Below are positions 1 through 8,777 of a stretch of 64,000 bases of DNA, piece by piece (position 1 is the stretch's first letter; each line of letters begins with the position of its first letter). This DNA is from Sinorhizobium fredii USDA 205 (GTDB lineage Bacteria > Pseudomonadota > Alphaproteobacteria > Rhizobiales > Rhizobiaceae): positions 62,001-126,000 of the forward strand of contig NZ_AUTC01000066.1 in the NCBI RefSeq assembly GCF_001461695.1. The letters run 5' to 3'. A model generated the notes under the pieces. It did not search any database. It worked only from the letters and a program-made list of their open reading frames with translations, and had not been told where the DNA came from. A program made the translations under genes and the position numbers.

Positions 1-2
1 TT

Positions 3-140
3 CTGCGCCCGGACGGCATCCGGCTGCCCTATCTGGCTGAGATGAAGAATGAAGGATTCGTCGCCGCATGCACAATATCTCTCGCTGAGAGGGTCCTGAT
101 GCTCATACGCAGTCTTCGCAACACGGGGCCACCGGACTGA
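3..140 (+). CDS. C-terminal end of an unrecognised protein (partial)
   Basis: The window opens inside a reading frame that runs 45 codons to a TGA at 138-140. The readable residues include an LRPDGIRLPYLAEM stretch and end in RNTGPPD. I recognise no domain. The following 60 bases hold no obvious coding signal and lead into an intergenic repeat, so this is the true 3' end of a gene that starts before the window. Function unknown. Confidence 0.35.
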   Translation: MRPDGIRLPYLAEMKNEGFVAACTISLAERVLMLIRSLRNTGPPD

Positions 141-199
141 TCCAGAGCTGCAGCGGCGATGTTTTAAATCGTAGCTGATTTAAGGACAAAACACGCAGG

Positions 200-250
200 A
201 ATTCAAAGTGCTACAGCGTCCTTTGTGCGTTTGAATAGACGTAGGCGCTA
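200..250. repeat. RIME-like intergenic palindromic repeat, copy 1
   Basis: The segment begins AATTCAAAGTGCTACAG and continues with a short stem (GCGT..GAATAGACG). The same 17 bases begin a second copy at 1646. Elements of this form are common between genes in Sinorhizobium and related rhizobia (RIME-type mosaic elements). The two copies flank the MgtC-like gene. This copy looks decayed in its second half. Confidence 0.5.
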
Positions 251-360
251 TTGCGCTGCGGCGCGCCGACCGCATAGAAGCTGGAGAGACTAAAATGAGT
301 GAGACCCCGAACCTTCGATCTCGCTCTCCGCAACGGCAGCGGTGAAGACTGGACGCTCAT

Positions 361-1611
361 TTAGCGGACAATGAAGAAATAAACCGCGACTCCGGTACCT
401 GCGGCGAGAAGCGATACAGTGGCGAGCGATGCCCCATAGCGTAGTGTTCCAGACGTCATCGCAACCAATACCCTTCCGCCTGCGTTTGCGAGTACTGCGA
501 CGAGCACTGCGGCCGCGACAATCTGCAGCGGTGCCGCTCCGCCGCCGGCGCGAAGCGCCGTCAGTATCGCCACATCGACGTCGAATAACCCTGACACGGC
601 CGAAATCGCGATCAAGCTATTATTGCCCATACCGGTCATCAAGGCCGCGCCGGTCGTAGCGGTCAGGGCAAACAGGCCTGCAAAGATAAGAAGCGGAACG
701 AGCTCAAACGGATTCCGCGAATTGACCGGCTCGTCGGCGGTAGGTGGAGATTTGGTCATCAGAGCGGCACCACCGGCGGCGAAAATGGCCGCAGCCGCGA
801 TGATCGGTACGGCGACCACGGGCAAGACGCGCGGGGAGACGAGAAGGACGACCGCCAGCACCCGCAGTAGCGATACGACGGCTGCTATGCTTGCCGCTCC
901 CGCCAATGCCGTAGGCTCCTCACCAGAGCGTGCTTTCTGACCGAAGCTAGCCGTCACGGCAGTCGACGAAACAACCGCGCCCACCAAGCCGCCCACCAAC
1001 AATCCTCTTGACGAGCCAAGCAAGCGAACCGCGACGTAGCCGATAAATGAAATGGTGGCGCTCAGGACCGTGAAGAGCCAGATTTCACGTGGATTAAAAC
1101 CGCCCCAGGGGTCAATGGCATGGTTTGGGAGAAGAGGCAGCCCGATCGCGGTCATCGCCGCCAGCACGAGAGCCGAACGCAGTTCGATCCATGACAGTTT
1201 CTTGAGAAGGTTGTGCATTAGCTCGCGGCTGGCGAGCACGCCAGCGAGTGCAGCCGCGCCCGCCGCCGCCACCCTGTAATCGCCAGTCACCGCCAATCCG
1301 CCGAGCGCGAAAACCGCTAATCCGGCAATGACGCCGGTGACGCTGAAATCCTCATCGTGTCGCGCCTCGCGCAGCTTGAACCAGGTAAAACTCAGCGCGA
1401 AGCTCATGAAACCTGCGGCAAAGATGAGGTCGCTCCGCTGCGCATCGGACAGTGCCGCCAAGATCCCCCCAAGCAGACCCGAAATACCATAGGTGCGGAT
1501 GCCTGCCGTGCGGCTGCCTGCCGGCGCTTCCCTTTCCCGCCATCCTCGCTCAAGTCCCACGAGCAGGCCTATTGCCAGAGCAAGCCCTAAACGGAGAATA
1601 AGAGCTTCCAT
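361..1611 (-). CDS. MgtC/SapB-type membrane protein with DUF4010 domain
   Basis: This is an integral inner-membrane protein of 416 residues. The N-terminus carries the MgtC-type first helix and loop (LGLALAIGLLVGLERGW), followed by a SRTAGIRTYG loop. The remainder is a run of hydrophobic helices that fits DUF4010. MgtC proteins are linked to growth at low Mg2+ and to modulation of membrane ATPases; the role of the DUF4010 fusion is unknown. I place the start at the ATG at 1611, just before the first helix, although the frame is open 12 codons further upstream through a positively charged segment that looks non-native. The gene stands alone between two RIME-like repeats. Confidence 0.8.
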   Translation of the reverse strand: MEALILRLGLALAIGLLVGLERGWREREAPAGSRTAGIRTYGISGLLGGILAALSDAQRSDLIFAAGFMSFALSFTWFKLREARHDEDFSVTGVIAGLAVFALGGLAVTGDYRVAAAGAAALAGVLASRELMHNLLKKLSWIELRSALVLAAMTAIGLPLLPNHAIDPWGGFNPREIWLFTVLSATISFIGYVAVRLLGSSRGLLVGGLVGAVVSSTAVTASFGQKARSGEEPTALAGAASIAAVVSLLRVLAVVLLVSPRVLPVVAVPIIAAAAIFAAGGAALMTKSPPTADEPVNSRNPFELVPLLIFAGLFALTATTGAALMTGMGNNSLIAISAVSGLFDVDVAILTALRAGGGAAPLQIVAAAVLVAVLANAGGRVLVAMTSGTLRYGASLATVSLLAAGTGVAVYFFIVR

Positions 1612-1645
1612 TCGCTTTCGGCTTCGCCCCCGTGCAACATGCAGC

Positions 1646-1698
1646 AATTCAAAGTGCTACAGGACCTTAGCGCGTCTGAAAAGACGCACGGCGCTGTA
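1646..1698. repeat. RIME-like intergenic palindromic repeat, copy 2
   Basis: The sequence starts AATTCAAAGTGCTACAG, as copy 1 does, and ends with a GCGTCTGAAAAGACGC hairpin and GGCGCTGTA. CTACAG near the left end and CTGTA at the right end are complementary, so the whole unit can fold back. This copy is closer to the rhizobial consensus than the one at 200. It sits immediately upstream of the MgtC-like gene. Confidence 0.6.
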
Positions 1699-1830
1699 TT
1701 GTCGCCGCCCCTGGAAGCGCAAGTCTTGAGGCATTTACTCCGGTGAATCAGGCCGGACAGCATATCCGATTTGGAGCGGCCGGCCAGCGCGCGTAAGTGG
1801 GCCCTCGGTAAGCTCACTTGCGCCAATACA

Positions 1831-2508
1831 CTAACGGTGTTGAATGAACCTGCTTTGCCAGCGCCGGGGTATTTGGATCGCGACTGCTGTCAATGACAGG
1901 GCTGCAGCCGACGGTAACCATAGGGCAGGGTTGCCCACTTGTTGAACAAGGGCTGCCCCTGAAATGGCTCCTGCCATCATGCCGAGCCACGGCACGATTT
2001 GGATGACCCAATGCGTGTTGCGGATGCCCATCGCCCAGCGTCCCAAACCTCGTCCGAAGCGTGACAGTGCCCCGGTAACATATGTTAAGCCAACCGGCAG
2101 CCCTTCGATCTGCTCGACAGAGGCGTTGATCGCTCCCATCGCCAGAATAAGCAAAAGGAACCGGAGCTCTCTTTGATCGGATAACAGGGCTGCGCATGCG
2201 AGCAGAACGGATACAAACAGCAAAACAGCTTGCGGCCTGAACCTGATCGAGACCATCACTCCCGCGGCGTTCCCTATCACGAAGGTGATCAGGCCCCCGA
2301 TGAGAAGCACTCCCCGCGCGACGTCGCCCTGGATCAGGGCGACGGATGCGCGAGTCGTGTTGCCACTCATGAACGACACAAAATCCCCGAGGGACATAAG
2401 CCCTATGGCATCCGTCATGCCTGCGAGGAACGATATTGCAGCGACAAGCGCCAAACCAACAGAACTCCTCTGACGCTTAATGATGCGCCGCCGCCGCTGT
2501 ACCGTCAT
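1831..2508 (-). CDS. DUF1275 (YoaK-type) membrane protein
   Basis: The 225-residue protein has six or so hydrophobic segments. The family signature region AGMTDAIGLMSLGDFVSFMSG, followed by NTTR, lies in the first 60 residues, and the second half holds GLTYVTGALSRFGRGLG. Both are typical of DUF1275/YoaK proteins, a family of unknown transport-like function. The ATG at 2508 is preferred because the family starts shortly before its first helix; an in-frame extension to 2547 adds unrelated residues. The gene is divergent from the metal ATPase, and a FixK-like site lies in the shared intergenic region. Confidence 0.8.
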   Translation of the reverse strand: MTVQRRRRIIKRQRSSVGLALVAAISFLAGMTDAIGLMSLGDFVSFMSGNTTRASVALIQGDVARGVLLIGGLITFVIGNAAGVMVSIRFRPQAVLLFVSVLLACAALLSDQRELRFLLLILAMGAINASVEQIEGLPVGLTYVTGALSRFGRGLGRWAMGIRNTHWVIQIVPWLGMMAGAISGAALVQQVGNPALWLPSAAALSLTAVAIQIPRRWQSRFIQHR

Positions 2509-2608
2509 TTGTGATGATCCAAAATGAAACCCCTCCAAGCAAAGCAAACACCGCCCGCTGTTGCAAGCTCACGATACGCTCGGCCGCGGTTAGCATTCCT
2601 GCGGGGCA

Positions 2609-2622
2609 TTGCGCGGGATCAA
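2609..2622. promoter_or_regulatory. FNR/FixK-type site upstream of the metal ATPase
   Basis: TTGCGCGGGATCAA matches the rhizobial FixK2-type pattern TTG(A/C)-N6-(T/G)CAA. Its centre is about 58 bases upstream of the proposed TTG start of the P1B-5 ATPase and about 107 bases upstream of the divergent DUF1275 gene. A single site would be weak evidence; it gains weight from four similar sites upstream of neighbouring genes. Confidence 0.45.
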
Positions 2623-2673
2623 GGCAACGATCCTGTTATCTTATATCTTTCACGAGATCTGTCGGAGAGCACC

Positions 2674-5000
2674 TTGACTAGAAGCCGAGTTTTCGAGCCG
2701 TTTTGGCAAGGAGAAGCGCTGGGCAAGCGCCTTCTCCTTGCCGTCATCGCTGTAGCCTTGCTCTCCGGCACAGTCGCCTGGCTCGCGGACCGGCCCGATC
2801 TCAGCGCCTCGTCCTGGGCTGCCGGCACCGCGGTCATCCTTGCGAGCCTCCTTACCGAGATCGCGATCAGTCTCGGAAGGAAGGAATTCGGGCTGGATCT
2901 CATCGCAGCGCTGGCGATGGGCGGCGCCCTTCTTCTCGGCGAATACCTGACCGGCAGCATCGTCGCACTGATGTACACGGGTGGACAGGCGCTCGAGGAT
3001 TTTGCTCAAAGGCGCGCACGCCGAGAACTGACGGCGCTACTCAATCGGGTACCGCGCATCGCCGCTCGCTACGCGGATGGGCAGTTGCAGGAGGTTTCCG
3101 TCGAAGAGTTGAAACCTGGCGACCGGATCCTGGTGCGCCGTGGCGAAGTCGTGCCGGTCGATGGAAACGTGATGGATGGCGTCGCCGTTCTGGACGAGGC
3201 GGCCTTGACGGGCGAAGCCCTGCCGGTCCGCCGCCGATCCGGCGAGCCGGTGACGAGCGGCACGACGAACGCTGGCGACGCCTTCGAAATGCTCGCCGCG
3301 AATTCGGCGAGCGATAGTACCTATGCGGCAATTGTCAGGCTGGTGGAGGAGGCAAGAGCCGCGAAGGCGCCGATGGTTCGGCTTGCCGACCGCTACGCGC
3401 TGGTGTTTCTCACGATCACGCTCCTTCTCGCCGGCGGCGCCTGGGCCGAGAGTGGCGAAGCGATCCGGGCGCTCGCGGTCCTGGTCGTTGCGACACCGTG
3501 CCCTCTCATTCTCGCGGTCCGGTGGCGATTGTCTCCGGTGTCTCCCGCTGCGCCGCCAAAGGCGTGCTCGTGAAGGGCGGCGGCGCGCTCGAGATGCTTG
3601 CGCGCGTGAAGACGGTGATCCTCGACAAAACCGGGACAATTACCGATGGCCGGGCCCGTCTTATCGAGGTCAAGTCCCGCACCGATCTCGACCCTTTGGA
3701 AGTGCTGCGTCTGGCCGCATCGCTGGATCAGGGCTCGCACCACGTCATCGCCCGCGCGCTGGTCGCAGCCGCAAGAGAGCGGGGATTGCGGCTGGCCGCA
3801 CCATCTGGATCCCGTGAAGAGGCGGGCTCCGGCGTGACCGGCCGCATCGACGGCCACGAGATCGCGGTAGGCGGCTGGGATTTCGTCAGCGCCAGGATCG
3901 AGGAGACCGCCTTCTCGCGAGAGATCCGGGAGTGGATCAGGAGGGATGGCACCGTTTCGGTTCTCGCCGCCAAGGACGGAATTCTGGCGGGGGCGTTTCT
4001 GCTTGCGGACGAGGTCAGGCCGGAGGCCGGCAGCGTGCTGAGGCGATTGCGCGAGGCCGGCGTCGATCGGATCGTGCTTGCGACCGGGGATCGCACCGAG
4101 CTCGCGGAAAGCCTTCAGTCCTTCCTCGGGTTGGACAGCGTTGTCGCCGAATTGAAGCCGGAGGACAAAACTCGGATTGTGGAAGCGGAAAGATCGGCAG
4201 GACCGGTGATGATGGTGGGCGATGGCGTCAACGATGCGCCGGCTCTCGCAGCCGCCGATGTTGGGGTGGCTATGGGCGCGCGCGGGGCGGCTGCCTCCTC
4301 GGAAGCGGCGGACGTCGTGATCCTGGTGGACAGGCTCGATCGCCTCGTCAGCGCCATCAGCATCGCGCACCGGTCACGCAGCATAGCCCTCCAGAGCGTC
4401 TATATGGGCATGGGCCTGTCCGTCGCTGGCATGTTTGCGGCTGCCTTCGGCTACCTGACACCGGTTCAGGGTGCACTGCTGCAAGAAGCGATCGACGTCG
4501 TCGCCATCTTGAACGCGCTGCGCGCTCTTGGAAACCCTAAGCGCGGCTGGCGGAAAACAACACAATTACCGCACGCGGAGCTCATACAGCTCGAAGCCGA
4601 GCATCGTGCCCTGATGGACGTGGTGGACGAGCTACGCCATACGACCGAACGCATTCAGAATCTGCCGAAAACGGAAGTCCGTAAGGAGCTTGCGGACCTG
4701 GACGCCCTGCTCCGTCGACGTCTTCTGCCGCACGAGCGGCAGGACGACGAGGAACTCTATCCGAGACTGCGCAGTCGGGCGGCCACGCCGGATGCCCTTG
4801 CCGGCATGAGTAGGGCTCACATGGAGATTCAGCGTCAGGTCCACAGCCTGACCTCCCTTCGAAAGGCCCTCGGCGCGCACGGGCCGAGCCCGGCGCAGCG
4901 CTACGAGATCCAGCGGCTGCTCCACGGGCTCGAAGCGATCACCCGGCTACACTTTGCCCAGGAGCAGGAAATCTATCGCTTGCTCGAGGACGAGCAGTAG
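2674..5000 (+). pseudogene. nia: P1B-5 metal-transporting ATPase (Nia-like) with C-terminal hemerythrin domain, frameshifted
   Basis: This is a heavy-metal P-type ATPase read in two frames. Frame one (to 3573) carries transmembrane helices, an actuator domain with a TGEA motif, and the metal-binding helix motif TPCP at 3493-3504. Frame two (to 5000) carries DKTGT (phosphorylated Asp), GDGVNDAP and the QEAID helix near the end. TPCP plus QEAID is diagnostic of P1B-5 pumps. As in Sinorhizobium meliloti Nia (a Ni/Fe exporter), the C-terminus (about 4570-4990) is a hemerythrin-like four-helix domain with HERQDDEE, AHMEIQ and HFAQEQE ligand motifs. The join lies at about 3519, where GTCCGG would need one more C to stay in frame. 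The start is uncertain: I favour TTG at 2674 after GGAGAG, while an ATG at 2524 is also in frame. The break is either a read error or an inactivating mutation. Confidence 0.8.
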
Positions 5001-5049
5001 GAAAGAGCGGATCGAAATCGGCCGATCGCTGTGCATCTCATCGGTCCGT

Positions 5050-5063
5050 TTGAGGGACATCAA
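5050..5063. promoter_or_regulatory. FNR/FixK-type site upstream of the alpha/beta hydrolase
   Basis: TTGAGGGACATCAA differs from the TTGAT-N4-ATCAA consensus at one position. Its centre is about 58 bases upstream of the ATG at 5115, the same distance as the site upstream of the metal ATPase. Confidence 0.5.
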
Positions 5064-5114
5064 AGTCCTTCGGGCTCAACCCGACTAGGATATCCGCAAG
5101 TTTGAATTCCAAGG

Positions 5115-6152
5115 ATGGCGGCCATGGGTCGGATCGGGTGGGAGTTATCAGCGGTCTCTATCGCTGTCGTGGTCGCAGGCGGGCTGGTTTTCCTGTCCTA
5201 CAGCAATGACATCGACCGCGCGCGTTTTGCGGTCGCCAGTGGCGCGCGAGTTGCGAATACGGCCGCAGGTCCGATCGAATATGCCGAGCGAGGTGAAGGC
5301 ACTCCGCTCCTGTCCATCCACGGTGCAGGTGGCGGGTGGGATCAGGGGCTGACCAACGTTGCCGATCTTGTCGGAAACGGCTTTCGCGTCATCGCTCCGT
5401 CGCGCTTCGGGTATCTGGGGACGCCGATTCCGTCCGATGCGTCGCCCGCCGCCCAAGCGGACGCCCATAGGGCGCTGCTCTCCGAGCTTCAGATCGACAA
5501 AGCCGTGGTCGTCGGTGTCTCGGCGGGCGCACGCTCGGCAATCGAACTGGCGCTTCGCCATCCGGATAGGGTGTCAGCGCTCATTCTGATTGTCCCTGGA
5601 ACCTACGCGCCCGAGAGTCCAGTGATGGTCGAGGGGAGTCGTGGCAGCGCGTTTGTCTTCTGGCTGGTCAATACCGGCGCCGATTTCGCCTGGTGGGCGA
5701 CCGAAAAGCTTGCTCCGTCAATTCTCATCCGCTTCCTCGGGGTGCCCCCTGAAGTTGTTGAAGCGGCCCCCGAAAACGACCGAAATCGCGTGATGGCCAT
5801 TATCCGCAGCGTCGAACCGCTTTCGCGGCGCTTCCCCGGCATTAACATCGATAGTGCGCCCGATCTCCACCGGCTGCCTCTCGAGAAGATCGCCGCTCCC
5901 ACCTTGGTCGTCTCGGCCCAGGATGATCTTTTCAACACGCTCCCCGCAGCCAAATTCGCGGCCGGCAGCATTCCGGGCGCGAAGTTGGTCGTCTACGACA
6001 CCGGCGGGCATCTGCTCGTTGGAGATGGGGAGGACGTTAAGAAGGCGGTCAGCGATTTCCTTGCTCAGACAGGCACAATGCAACCTTCCGGGTCCCGTGG
6101 CGGGCCGTCTGTTTGGCCAAATTCGCCCGCACCGTCGTCGACGCGGTCATGA
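5115..6152 (+). CDS. alpha/beta-hydrolase, membrane-anchored
   Basis: The 345-residue protein has an N-terminal hydrophobic segment (residues 9-29) that is a signal anchor or uncleaved signal. An alpha/beta-hydrolase fold follows. The visible parts are an oxyanion region SIHGAGGGWDQG, nucleophile elbow GVSAGA (Ser136), acid Asp270 or Asp271 in SAQDD, and base His299 in DTGGHL. The substrate cannot be inferred; the family includes esterases, peroxidases and C-C hydrolases. The last 35 residues are low in structure and may lie outside the fold. The oxidoreductase gene begins 12 bases downstream, so the two probably form an operon under the FixK-type site at 5050. Confidence 0.85.
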   Translation: MAAMGRIGWELSAVSIAVVVAGGLVFLSYSNDIDRARFAVASGARVANTAAGPIEYAERGEGTPLLSIHGAGGGWDQGLTNVADLVGNGFRVIAPSRFGYLGTPIPSDASPAAQADAHRALLSELQIDKAVVVGVSAGARSAIELALRHPDRVSALILIVPGTYAPESPVMVEGSRGSAFVFWLVNTGADFAWWATEKLAPSILIRFLGVPPEVVEAAPENDRNRVMAIIRSVEPLSRRFPGINIDSAPDLHRLPLEKIAAPTLVVSAQDDLFNTLPAAKFAAGSIPGAKLVVYDTGGHLLVGDGEDVKKAVSDFLAQTGTMQPSGSRGGPSVWPNSPAPSSTRS

Positions 6153-6164
6153 GAGAGACAGCAG

Positions 6165-6746
6165 ATGACCAGGCGCGTCACAATTGTCCAGGGCCATCCG
6201 GACCCAGCCGGGCAGCACCTCCTGCACGCCATGGCTGACGCTTATGCCGATGCTGCCACGGCAGCGGGACACCAGGTGCGCCGCATAGAGGTGGCCAAGC
6301 TCGAGTTCCCGCTGCTGCGAACCCAGGAGGATTTCGAGACCGGGGCATTGCCACCCGGCCTGGAGCAATCGCGTGAGGATATGCGCTGGGCAGAACACTG
6401 GGTCTTTCTGTTTCCTCTTTGGCATGGAACGATGCCCGCCCTGCTCAAGGGCTTTCTCGAGCACATCTTCAGGCCGGGCTTTGCAATGGAATACAAGAAG
6501 GGCGGCTTTCCGAAGCGGCTGCTGGCCGGACGCTCCGCCCGCATAATCGTCACAATGGGAATGCCGGTGCTTCTTTATCGGTGGTATTTCGGCGCCTATG
6601 GCGTGCGCAGTTTCGAGCGTAGTATGCTGGGCTTCGCCGGAATCAAGCCTATTCGCGAGAGCTTCTATGGCCTCTCGTTTGCCGACGAGAAGGAGCGCTC
6701 TCGCTGGATCAAAGACATGCGCGACTTCGGCAGACGGGCGCGCTGA
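6165..6746 (+). CDS. NAD(P)H dehydrogenase (quinone)-type flavodoxin-fold oxidoreductase
   Basis: The 193-residue flavoprotein resembles the MdaB/NQO family. It begins RRVTIVQGHPDPAGQHL (phosphate-binding loop of the FMN/FAD site), has FLFPLWHGTMPALLKGFLEH in the middle, and ends in a GIKPIRESFYGL segment typical of this family. It should catalyse two-electron reduction of quinones or similar substrates with NAD(P)H in the cytosol. An AGAGAGAC stretch precedes the ATG. It follows the hydrolase gene after 12 bases and is probably co-transcribed. Confidence 0.8.
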   Translation: MTRRVTIVQGHPDPAGQHLLHAMADAYADAATAAGHQVRRIEVAKLEFPLLRTQEDFETGALPPGLEQSREDMRWAEHWVFLFPLWHGTMPALLKGFLEHIFRPGFAMEYKKGGFPKRLLAGRSARIIVTMGMPVLLYRWYFGAYGVRSFERSMLGFAGIKPIRESFYGLSFADEKERSRWIKDMRDFGRRAR

Positions 6747-6932
6747 CTTCAACCTCAAAGCGGGGAAACTCATTCCTGCTGGTCAGATAGAAAGGTCGCC
6801 AGTTACCCAAGGCCGTTTGAACGCGGCGGCCCCTCAGCGCATTCTCCTCTGCTAACGACCCGGTCGCTTGAGTGCAACACGAACAGATCGCCCGATCTAC
6901 CTTTACGAGAGGCTCGCGATTGGAGACCGACT

Positions 6933-6946
6933 TTGAGCTTGATCAA
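6933..6946. promoter_or_regulatory. FNR/FixK-type site upstream of the small 7029 gene
   Basis: TTGAGCTTGATCAA has one mismatch to TTGAT-N4-ATCAA. It lies in the 282-base gap between the oxidoreductase gene and the ATG at 7029, about 89 bases upstream of that start. The rest of the gap shows no gene. Confidence 0.45.
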
Positions 6947-7028
6947 GGAGTTTCTGTGCGCGCGAAGCATAATGCTTGAGTGAACACAGATTGGTGGCTC
7001 CACTCGCACGCGTGCCGGGAGGACGAAA

Positions 7029-7319
7029 ATGCCCTTGAAGTTGGTCAGTGGAATGATGAAGGCATCGGGTGACGAGGCGCTTCTGATCATGGGAAGAGAC
7101 GTCGGAGGCGACGAGATCGTTCTTGTTACGAAGGAAGCGCTGCTCGACATCGCCGATCCGCCGCTGTGCAACGAGTGCCGCCTGCAGGAATATGTCTCAG
7201 TCTTCAGCGAAATCGCGTCTCACAAATTCGATGGCAAAGAGCTCACGTCTGCTGGGTGCGTGACAGTAACTGCGACTGATGTGTCTGCTTGGAAAGCTCT
7301 TCACCCGGACGCGGCTTGA
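7029..7319 (+). CDS. small protein resembling DUF1488
   Basis: A 96-residue cytosolic protein begins after a clear GGGAGGACGAAA ribosome-binding site. The arrangement EIVLVTKEALLDI, then a helix (EYVSVFSEIASHKF), then VTVTATDV recalls the small DUF1488 fold common in Rhizobiales, but the match is by eye only. Two cysteines (CNEC) lie close together in the middle. No function is known for DUF1488. It is preceded by a FixK-type site and followed by the cytochrome gene. Confidence 0.5.
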   Translation: MPLKLVSGMMKASGDEALLIMGRDVGGDEIVLVTKEALLDIADPPLCNECRLQEYVSVFSEIASHKFDGKELTSAGCVTVTATDVSAWKALHPDAA

Positions 7320-7391
7320 GATGTGTTGCTTGCAACCCTGGCCGGTGACACGAACGCGAGTTGCAGGTGACCCCAATAGGACCTGGCTGCA

Positions 7392-7715
7392 ATGAAGCGA
7401 ATAAGCGGTTTTCAAAGCGCTGTCACCGTTGCTCTCCTTTCGATGGTCGTCGGCGAGAGCGCCGCGGCCGATCGACTCCGCGGCCGCGGCATCGCTCAAC
7501 GCTGGTGCAGCGAATGTCACGTCGTTGCACCTGGACAAATGCGCGGCTCTGATACGGTTCCGACATTCGCTCAAATTGGTAAATCGGAGCCGTTTGATGA
7601 GGCGAAACTTTCGGATTTCTTGGCTGCTCCTCACCACTCCCGCATGCCCAATCTGTCGCTGACACGTTCCGAGATTGCCGATCTCGTCGCGTACATCAAG
7701 GCGAAACGACCTTAG
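7392..7715 (+). CDS. small c-type cytochrome
   Basis: The 107-residue precursor has a signal peptide (residues 1-26, probable cleavage after ESAAA). One haem-attachment motif, CSECH (39-43), follows, with a likely axial Met85 in HSRMPNLS. This is a soluble periplasmic class I cytochrome of the short kind found near sulfur, nitrogen-oxide or respiratory genes. Its redox partner is not evident. The next gene downstream is a YeeE/YedE-type transporter, which would fit sulfur chemistry. Confidence 0.8.
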   Translation: MKRISGFQSAVTVALLSMVVGESAAADRLRGRGIAQRWCSECHVVAPGQMRGSDTVPTFAQIGKSEPFDEAKLSDFLAAPHHSRMPNLSLTRSEIADLVAYIKAKRP

Positions 7716-7773
7716 TTGATTCTACTCCGGCCGAGGAGAACGACGTCCGACCTGAGAACGTAGTGTGAGCGCA

Positions 7774-8205
7774 ATGACTGAAATAAACTATCTCTGGCCC
7801 CTGGCAGGCGGCCTCCTGATCGGCCTGTCGGCAGGCCTCTACCTTCTGCTGAACGGAAGGATAGCCGGGATTTCCGGCCTCGCGGCCGCCGCAGCCGGCT
7901 TGACCCATGACGGCGACAGCAAGTTGGGACTGGGTTTCCTCGCCGGCATCATCGCAGGCGCTTGGCTGACGGCCACGCTCGTCCGCCACCCCGACATCAC
8001 GCTCACGTCTTCGCCAGCACTGCTGATTGCCGCCGGACTCATCGTTGGCTATGGCACCCGGCTCGGATCGGGCTGCACGAGCGGCCACGGCGTTTGCGGG
8101 CTTGCGCGGCTTTCGCCGCGTTCGCTTGCCGCCACAGCAATCTTCATAGCCGTTGCGGGCGCGACGGTCTTCGTCACCCGCCATCTCGTTGGAGTCCAGC
8201 CATGA
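7774..8205 (+). CDS. YeeE/YedE-family transporter, first half
   Basis: This is a membrane protein of about 143 residues with four hydrophobic helices. It carries the family motif GYGTRLGSGCTSGHGVCG, whose cysteines are important in thiosulfate and sulfur-compound import by YeeE. In many proteobacteria the transporter is split into two adjacent half-genes, and the second half follows here with an ATGA overlap. A GTG at 7765 is an alternative start three codons upstream. The partner half is damaged, so function is doubtful. Confidence 0.8.
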   Translation: MTEINYLWPLAGGLLIGLSAGLYLLLNGRIAGISGLAAAAAGLTHDGDSKLGLGFLAGIIAGAWLTATLVRHPDITLTSSPALLIAAGLIVGYGTRLGSGCTSGHGVCGLARLSPRSLAATAIFIAVAGATVFVTRHLVGVQP

Positions 8206-8521
8206 GGGCCCAGATGTTAGCAGCGATCGTGTGCGGGCTCATCTTCGGGGCGGGTCTGGTAATCTCCGACATGATCAATCCCGGACGTGTGCTGGCGTTC
8301 CTCGATGTCGCGGGTAACTGGGACCCGACGCTGGCCTTTGTCATGGGTGGCGCGCTGATCCCTTCTGCCGTGGCCAACATCATCCGCAGCCGCGGCTCGG
8401 CTCCCTTGCTCGACAGCCGCTTCTATGGGAGGCCGTTCTCTTCGTTGCGGCAATGCTGATCGGCATGTTGGTTTACCGCTTATCACACCGCCAGCGTCTT
8501 CCGAACTACTCGGCAAATTGA
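8202..8521 (+). pseudogene. YeeE/YedE-family transporter, second half (DUF6691-type), internally deleted
   Basis: Translation from the overlapping ATG at 8202 gives a normal start (IFGAGLVISDMINPGRVLAF) and runs through FVMGGALIPSA. It then breaks after SRFYG at about 8430, and the frame ends at 8459. In another frame, 8433-8521 reads EAVLFVAAMLIGMLVYRLS, the usual C-terminal helix of this family. The region between, which normally holds the conserved GxGWGLxGFCPGP loop, is missing. I infer an internal deletion of roughly 40 codons that also shifted the frame. The product would lack the key cysteine loop. Confidence 0.7.
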
Positions 8522-8777
8522 AAGTGTATTCCCTCCGCTTGGGTGAAGCGTGATGTGGAGGCACTTTGTGGATGGGTAAAGCCGGCCGCCGGAGCGAACC
8601 GCAGCAGGTGAGCTGCACAGCAAAGCGATCAGCCATTCATGCCGCTTCCAGGAAGAGGCAATAAACGACTAACGAGGCTCCAGCATCAATGTCGGTTTCC
8701 TTGCGCGAACCGGACCTCAGCCGCGGGGCCTCCGACGATCTCCATGGCGAAGTGGTCCGGTCAAGGGTACGGCGGCG

